Part shown: positions 54,617-64,000 of the stretch, piece by piece
Layout of the letters: every line of letters starts with the position of its first letter
Position numbering within the stretch: the first letter of the stretch is position 1
Source of the DNA: Proales similis
Lineage: Eukaryota > Rotifera > Eurotatoria > Ploima > Proalidae
Length of the DNA: 64,000 bases
NCBI GenBank assembly: GCA_019059635.1
Contig: JAGVRJ010000014.1
Span: 1 to 64,000, forward strand
Reading direction: 5' to 3'
Program-made: the position numbers and the translations under genes
Notes under the pieces: generated by a model
What the model saw: only the letters and a program-made list of their open reading frames with translations
The model's database searches: none
What the model was told of the DNA's origin: nothing

Positions 54617-57600
54617 TTAAGAAGTGTCCATAGAACGGCTTGGTGTCTCGGCGGCCGTAGGGTTGGGATCGGTCGAGTTAGGCTCGGCCACATCGCTTGA
54701 GGGCTCCTGGCTTGCCTCATTCGTGGTGGTTGTCGTTTCAGTGGAAGGAGCTGGCACATCACTGCTAGAACTGATTTGATCAGTAGCAGCTGGTGGCTCA
54801 GCTTCACTTTTATTCTCTTCATTATCTTGAGTACTATTGGTTTGATCAGGCTGAGTCTCTTCAGCCTTGCTTTCTTCTTCCATTGGTGTTGCGTCGCAGG
54901 GCGTACTTGACTCTACTTGCTGCTCAGATGTCTGAGCCGGTTTCTCGCTCGAATCTATTTTTCGGGGCTGTTTATAATTCGCACAAGAAAAGGACATAAA
55001 GAAAAGAAGTGGAAATGAGAAACTGGAAATGATAGAGTTGTAAACTCCAGAGACGTGGGAGATCGAAATGGTAGTGGACGAGCGGTTCTCGTTTAAATTT
55101 AGTAGAAGTTAGGGCAAGTGTGGATAGGCAAGTTGGCAAAGATTGCAATTTTGAGCTAATAGAAGTAAGGCCGAATTCTACCAACCTTGATGTTCGGGTT
55201 CCTGTGCTGGCTGTGAAGAAGCTTCAGGTTCTGAATTAGATTCACCTTGTGGCTCTTTTAAGGAACATAACTTAATGAGACTGCGAAGAGATTTCGATTT
55301 AATTGGATTTTACCCGTGGATTCGACCTGGGGAATCGGTTCAGTGCCAGACATAGAGCAAGGCTGGCTAGTAGTAACTGGTGACACCTGTTGGGGCTGGG
55401 CTTGGGCTGTAGATGGGGATATTTGCGGAATTTGTTGTGGAGCCATTTGGGCGGACTGTGCTGGCTGAACCATAAGTGGCGGGTTGCTTGCCAAAACTGG
55501 TTGCGATGTGATTGGTGCATTCTGAAATTGCTGGTGAGCACCAGGAGAAGCAGAAGGCAGTGAAGAGGAGGATGCAAGAGCCGCAGTGTGAGCAACAGGC
55601 GCTGGCATGGCTAATTTGCCTTCGGTAACAAGTTGTTGAGCAGCCAATTGTCGTTGCCTCAGTTCAGCTGCACGGAGTTGCTCTAAATGAAATTGCTGCC
55701 GTTCTTGTAAAAGCTGTTGACGCTGCATTTCTAGGTTTTCACGCTCGCGATCCATTATGGCTTCAAGCTCCTCAAAATGCCGCAACTTAATTTCAAGCTT
55801 TTTAAGCTGAGTTTCAACTAGCAGTGAAACCGTGCTCTTGATTTTCTTCTCTTCATTCAAGGCGAGCTGACGGGCTTTGACTGCCGCTGCCGCAAGCGCA
55901 GAAGCAGCAGCCGTTTTGATTTCTTGCTCACTGATCTCAGCACTCTTGGAACCTGTTTTTTCAGGCTCCCTGCTACCTCCGTTGGTTTTAGCTTCGCTAG
56001 CGTCCGCATCGCTCTTCTCATCTGGGCTTTCAACTTCCATTTTTTCTGCTCCTTTCTGTTCTTGCTTATCTTCTTGCGGATTGCTCACAGCTACTCCCGT
56101 CTGTTCTACGTTGTAGTTGGAGTCCAATTCTTTTCCTTCTTTGACAGCTTGCATCACATTCGAAAGGTGTGAGTCCATAGTAGACGGTGGTACTTCATCT
56201 TTCATTTTTGTGAATTCAGCGATGGCTGCTTTTGCTGCAGCACTTGCTACCCGGGGATCGACGATGGACGCTAGAAAGGCGACTGTGGACATAATGGGAT
56301 TGCCAGACTGGCTGAAAGGAATAGGCTGGAATGCCAAAGGCCCGAGCTGGGTATTAAACTGAGAAGAGCTGGGGTCAATGTATGGATCCTCAATGGGGAG
56401 CTGGAGGAATTTGAGTATACATTCATCTTGATTGCGAGTACCGACATGCTCAGATACTTTGTTCCAATCATCTTTGTACATCTCGAGGCCTTCAAGAAGA
56501 AGGAGAAGCTCTTGGTCGTTCCATTCTTGATTTCGCATTAGAGTCGAGCTGATGGCATTGGTGGCCTTTTTGGCAGTTTCAACCTTGGTATTGAGGCCGA
56601 AATTGTCAGGGTTCAGGTTTGATGGGTCTTCCTCGCTCGGCTTGGTTGGCTTACTTGGTCCATTTCGATTCATATCAAGCATTTGCTTGGAGGCCGTGGT
56701 GGGACGGTTTCCAGTCAGGGGAGCTAGGCCTGACGGTGTATCGGCCAGAACAGTGAAATGGGAAGTGCAGGGTGGGCCTAGCGGAGCAGCGCGAGCTTCG
56801 TAATCGACTTGAAAGTTAATCAGGCCCCACTGCTCGAGAAAAGCGTGCACTCTCATTATAGCACAGACGTCGCCGGGCAGATTTCGTCTACATGCCGTAA
56901 CTGACAAATACTCGCCTGGATTGAGACGGTAAGTGTCAATCATGAAGTTGCGATAGCCCATAAACACTTCTGGCGTCTTGGATCTGTTCTTTTGGTTGAA
57001 AAATTCTGGAAGCGCTCGCTTTTCAAGCTCGTGAATGCTGGTGTAATCGAACCAGGCTGCGTACGATGGCACAATGATGTGATGAGTCTGCTCGCATGCT
57101 TCGCTTTTGTCCAAGTGTCCGTTTGCCACTCCTCGCTCCTCCATTTGATTGTTCTCTTCGTCCAAATCGATCAGAGTGCCGTTCCGGTAAGGCTGGTAGT
57201 CACTGCCTTCCTTCTTTAGATTAACGTGCTTGGGTATTTGAACCTCTTCAACTTGCGGCTGCGAGGCCGGCGCATCCATGTGTTTGGTGAGGTCGGTGTC
57301 ACTGGACCCGTTCTCCTTATCCTTTAGGTCGTCGTGTTTTCGTTTCCTCCCAACTTGCGGGGTCTGCTGCTGACCAGACTTCATTTTTTTGTGCTGCGGT
57401 GGCGCGGGCGATGGCGAACGTCTACTCGCTCTCTTCCTTATTATGTCGGAGAGTGTGCGCAGACTATTGGCCGGTCGCTTGAGATGCACTTTGACCGTGC
57501 CTTCTCCATCTGCCGCATTAATTGTCTTCTCTGCGTCTACCTCGAAATCCTCTTGGTTCATCCACTCGTTGTAGACATCGGTGGCCAACAGCCAGCAAGC

Positions 57601-58449
57601 GCTCACTTCCCAAACGTCTGAGTTGCTCGGATCTACTTCGTTTAGGGCCTCTTCGTCCAACTCGACGTCGTAAATCCATTCATCATGCGAATCTGGCGTG
57701 TAGAGGCGGTGTATGAGTACCGCCTCTTTACCGCGGCGCTTAGCCACTCTCACCCATTGATTAGATTGCATGGTTGTGCTCTCTTCGTCTGCCGGCGGAA
57801 ATATGATGTGATCAGCTTGATTAATGTCGTCGACCACTTTGCCGCCGTGCTTTTTCACAATCTCATGCAGTCTGTTGAGCAGCGCCTTGTTCTGCTCGCT
57901 CTTTTGGAATAGATCGACGCGGAAATAGCAAGATGGGTACATGAGTCGCTGATTTTCCAACAGGTCTTGTTCTATTTTTTTGCACAAGTCGAATAATTGG
58001 TTCACATTTCCGAACTGAGAGAGGTCAAGTTTGCTTATTTTTTGCTCATATCGCACTCGTAGAACAGTTGCAAAAAGGTGACACAATGCTCCACTAGCTT
58101 GGCCGTCGGTGAGCACTTGAAAAGGAAGGCGGGTTAGAGGAAGCGATGCTCCCTGACTTGCTGCTTTGGCCGATGCGCTTTTGCCCAGGAAGTCCTCTTG
58201 GAATTGTACAAATTGACATATGAAATGAAGAATCTGCTTGTTGGAAGGAGCCGTTTCCCCTTCAATGTACTTCCGCTGGTGTTTGCTTATCCATTTGCGA
58301 ATTGAGTCTAGCTGTTGAGTGGTAAGACAAGCCCCGACCAGAGTAGATGACAAAGTGTTTTGCTCGCTGATTGCAACAGCTGGACCTGTAACTGCGCTTC
58401 CGCCGCCGCCGCCGCTGAAACTGGGGTTGCCGCTGAGCGAGCCTAGCAT
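54617..58449 (-). CDS. SMARCC: SWI/SNF (BAF) subunit SMARCC / BAF155-170 / Moira
   Basis: Three exons (55314-58449, 55186-55254, 54617-54954) join to 1180 residues, near the 1105-1214 of the human paralogues. It is the scaffold of BAF/PBAF remodellers. The N-terminal MarR/BRCT/chromo-like module (HEIVKKHGGKVVDDINQADH) starts near 190. SWIRM spans about 455-546 (SYAAWFDYTSIHELEKRALP, VHAFLEQWGLINFQVD) and SANT about 641-690 (NDQELLLLLEGLEMYKDDW, NKVSEHVGTRNQDECI). A coiled coil (ERENLEMQRQQLLQERQQ) at about 870-920 precedes a long Pro/Gln- and acidic Ser/Thr-rich tail. Upstream DNA is rich in GA repeats. Divergent from the MEST-like gene across about 1.2 kb. Confidence 0.95.
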
Positions 58450-59638
58450 CTATGCATTAAATCAAGATTGACAACGGCCTGATTTAGTAATCAAACTCAA
58501 AGTGGAACAATCGTGAGTACGGCCTGCACAAACGAGAGCAAGAGCGAAATAGAGTTAATAAAACGCAAATTATGACTCGAATAAGCGCGAGTTAGTTCAA
58601 CGTCGCTCGAGTGCGAGTCAACGAGAGAAAGAAAGAAAAGAGAGAAGGAGAGGGAGAAAACCAAGAGAGAGCGAGAGAGAGAGAAAGAAAAGAAGAAAAG
58701 AGAGAGAACGTCGAGCGCGAGCGGGTCGAGCCAAGTCAATTTGTTTTCAAATGAATTTTGAATTCCAATTCGCTTATGTCTTGTTTGAAGGGGGTTTTAC
58801 AAAAACCGGCTCGCTTATTTGCCCACAATAAAACAATTCTTCAATCATTGTTCACTTAAACACAAGACACAATCTTGATGTTTGGGCTGGAATGAGAACA
58901 CGGTCGGACACGCACCCGCTGAACACAACTCGGATAGCATACTTGAAAATTGTCAAATTTTAAAAATTTCAAAGAAACTCATTTTGGGCCGAGCTTTGAT
59001 AATCAAATGGAGCCCTGTTACCATCAGAGAATTTTCAAGACAAATTTATGCGCATTCATTATTAAAATTTATTTAATATATTAGCCAAGCGACGGGTTGA
59101 GCAGAAGGATCGTTGCAAAACTCGTTTGTGTAAGAACTTTGCTTTTGTTTTCTAGTATAGGTTTGTTCATTATTTAGTTTTTTTTAATTAAGTTTATGTT
59201 TTTAAAATCCTGTCGACACTAGACGCAGCTTGTGTCTGAACCATTTAAATTAAGTCCAAAAGCGAGCTCTTTTCTCGGTTGGCTCCAACTGCAGAGTGAA
59301 AAGTTGTTTCGAAATGATTCAAATTCATTGGGAGAAGAATTAATAAATATTGAATTGATCACATTTGAGCGGTCACATGTACTAACTAGCGCATCTAACT
59401 TGGCCTTGATCCGGCTTTTCTTCCGCTTCTACCATCCCTGAAAGCGCTCAAGACTTAAACAAACTGAAATTTGAAGGGGCCTCGAATGGAAGGTGCGTCC
59501 CCAACCGAGTTTGGCCAGGTTGCTCCTTCAAGGACAACCACTAAATAAATTCCTCCTCCTCCTTTGTTAATTATGCAAAATGATCAACATGCGAGATGTA
59601 GTAAATTAAAGAGGTAGCCATAACAAAAATCAGAGTGG
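58450..59638. promoter_or_regulatory. Divergent upstream region SMARCC / MEST-like, with GA-rich tracts
   Basis: 58620-58710 is dense in gaga/gagaaa repeats, such as the GAGA-type elements seen in many invertebrate promoters. I see no gene I can support; a plus-strand frame of 69 codons at 59232-59441 has no recognisable domain. Confidence 0.5.
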
Positions 59639-60703
59639 ATGATGAAACACGGATTTGCGCTCGCGGTTTTGCTTATCTCTTGTCTCTGGACATTGTTGAG
59701 ATTAGACCGTCTCAATGACGACGAAATACAAGCTCGCTTCTCGGCTCCCATGCTGAGCTGGTTCGAACAGGGCAAATACTTTGCCTACCAAGACCAATAC
59801 AAACTTTTCTACATTGAAAAAAGCCTTAAGAAATCCTCTGAGAGAGAGTGGCCGACCCTTATATTTCTTCATGGCTTTCCTACGTCGAGCTACGACTTTG
59901 ATCGTCTGTGGAGACTCTTTGACACAGAAAACAGCGATTTGACGCAACTCGAAGAGAGCAACTTTGGCAGGCTATTGGCACTCGACTACATCGGATACGG
60001 ATTTAGCGATAAGCCAGTGAGCTACAACTACAGCCTGTTCGATATGGCCGATCAAGTTGATAAGCTACTGATGCACCTGGGCATAAGTCGCGTTTCTATT
60101 GTTGCTCACGATGTTGGAGACACGGTATTACTTGAGCTCTTAAGACGATTGAATTCTGGAAGCATGGACGTTCATTTCTCAATTGACCAGATTGTCATGT
60201 TCAATGGGGGTATCAACACCAAGATCTACGTGCCAGTTGCATCACAAAAGCTCATGAGGATCCCTTATCTCCAAGACATATTCAGTCGATTCTTTTTTAA
60301 ATTCGCCTTTTTCCGTCACTCGTTTGCTCGCATATTCGGCTCACTGCGCAAACCGACTGTGGAAGAGTTGTACGATTTTTATTTGAGTATCATCTACCAC
60401 CAAGGCAATTTGGTTCTGCCCCAAACGATTGAGTACATGGGCGAGCGGGAACAGTTCGGCGAAGTGTGGTACAACGCGTTGAATGAAACCACTGTTCCTG
60501 TCGCATTTATTTACGGCCCTGCTGATCCTATTAACCCAAGCCCAGAGTTCGAAACGCACTTCAGAAAGGACATCCCGCGTGCTAGTCTCAAAGTCCTCTC
60601 TGACACCGTTGGACATTATCCACATTTTGAAGACCCATTTACAGTGTTCGAGCTCTTAAGACAGACATTTGGAGCAGTAAAAGCCAGAGAAAATGACATT
60701 TAA
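59639..60703 (+). CDS. MEST-like alpha/beta hydrolase
   Basis: 354 codons, no intron. N-terminal hydrophobic anchor (FALAVLLISCLWTLL). Then the fold characteristic of MEST/PEG1 and epoxide hydrolases: LIFLHGFPTSSYDFDRLW (oxyanion region), ALDYIGYGFSDKP, VSIVAHDVGDTVLLELL with the nucleophile Asp in the H-D-x-G-D elbow, IYGPADPINPSPEF and the late catalytic His in VGHYPHFEDP. Ends like MEST. MEST is imprinted in mammals but its substrate is unknown; it sits in the endoplasmic reticulum. A second Met follows the first, so the exact start (codon 1 or 2) is not certain. Confidence 0.87.
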   Translation: MMKHGFALAVLLISCLWTLLRLDRLNDDEIQARFSAPMLSWFEQGKYFAYQDQYKLFYIEKSLKKSSEREWPTLIFLHGFPTSSYDFDRLWRLFDTENSDLTQLEESNFGRLLALDYIGYGFSDKPVSYNYSLFDMADQVDKLLMHLGISRVSIVAHDVGDTVLLELLRRLNSGSMDVHFSIDQIVMFNGGINTKIYVPVASQKLMRIPYLQDIFSRFFFKFAFFRHSFARIFGSLRKPTVEELYDFYLSIIYHQGNLVLPQTIEYMGEREQFGEVWYNALNETTVPVAFIYGPADPINPSPEFETHFRKDIPRASLKVLSDTVGHYPHFEDPFTVFELLRQTFGAVKARENDI

Positions 60704-60997
60704 ATCAAGACATTTAAATTCAAATTCTGCTCATAAAGAATAAAAGCTTGAATAGATTGAGCCAAAGCTTTATTTGAATAGAATAGTTGCGTTTAATGCA
60801 CGAGAAGAAGTTGCTGTTTGTACATTGAACTGAGCGGGCCATAGACCGACCGTTAACACAAAGAGAGCGTTCTTCGGGTTCGGCTGAGAATCGAAAGCAG
60901 GCCGATATGGCCCATTGAGGCGGGCTCAATTCAACAGAGTTGGTGGAGGGCAGAATAATTTTAAAGGAAATGAGTCGAATTTTATGACTGGCACGAT
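60704..60997. other. Convergent 3' region, MEST-like / U2AF2
   Basis: Intergenic gap between two stop codons facing each other; aataaa-like signals occur at about 60739 (plus strand). Confidence 0.4.

Positions 60998-64000
<3,003 letters not shown>

Noticed and set aside
59232..59441. 69-codon plus-strand frame in the SMARCC/MEST-like gap
   Set aside because: No domain, no clear promoter and no neighbour continuing the frame; could be a small gene, but not supported by sequence alone.

Overview
This is nuclear DNA of a compact-genome animal, almost certainly an invertebrate. Genes are split by short spliceosomal introns, mostly about 40-70 nt. Intergenic gaps are short, and the gene set is purely metazoan: Dispatched, ZEB-type zinc fingers, Ly6 domain, BAF subunits, B3GAT and BEN domain. 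TTLL1 and ARMH1 orthologues imply motile cilia or flagella. I cannot fix the phylum. For most genes I resolved exon boundaries by frame-consistent joining to remembered family sequence; these joins are predictions, not transcript-supported.

Layout. (1) 1-4.2 kb is a graveyard: two decayed minus-strand copies of a ZNFX1-like helicase/NFX1 zinc-finger gene, an antisense fragment of a kinesin P-loop, a short direct repeat, a telomere-like tract and a row of hairpins. (2) 4.7-14.3 kb holds an intronless TPR-SET gene, then CAPZA (F-actin capping alpha) and DENR. CAPZA and DENR look like former neighbours, now separated by about 4.5 kb of inserted DNA flanked by a 537-bp direct repeat. The insert carries a dead non-LTR reverse transcriptase, a CAP-Gly gene, an MKLP1-like kinesin motor and a small Myb-like ORF. 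The CAP-Gly and kinesin genes diverge from a perfect 197-bp inverted repeat that contains a CCAAT box and a TATA box in each arm. (3) 14.4-30.1 kb is dense housekeeping: xanthine dehydrogenase, TTLL1, ARMH1, BAF53/ACTL6, GlcAT-I type glucuronosyltransferase, MGME1 and GLE1. (4) 31.4-44.6 kb is membrane biology: a Dispatched-like protein, an ABCA transporter and three related Ly6/three-finger GPI-type proteins. (5) 44.7-62.6 kb holds a 1117-residue coiled-coil protein, a fusion of a Tc1-type transposase HTH with a BEN domain and AT-hooks, PEX16, a small ZEB-like zinc-finger gene, SMARCC (BAF155/170), a MEST-like hydrolase and U2AF2. The last 1.4 kb is the U2AF2 upstream region.

Functional themes. 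Two subunits of the same BAF chromatin remodeller (ACTL6 and SMARCC) lie in the window. TTLL1 and ARMH1 share a 145-bp head-to-head promoter and are both linked to cilia. The divergent CAP-Gly/kinesin pair is a microtubule-related pair with duplicated promoter DNA. The most unusual items are the transposase-HTH/BEN/AT-hook fusion gene, the mirrored promoter, and the Dispatched-like transporter that seems to lack the aspartates expected in its transmembrane core.
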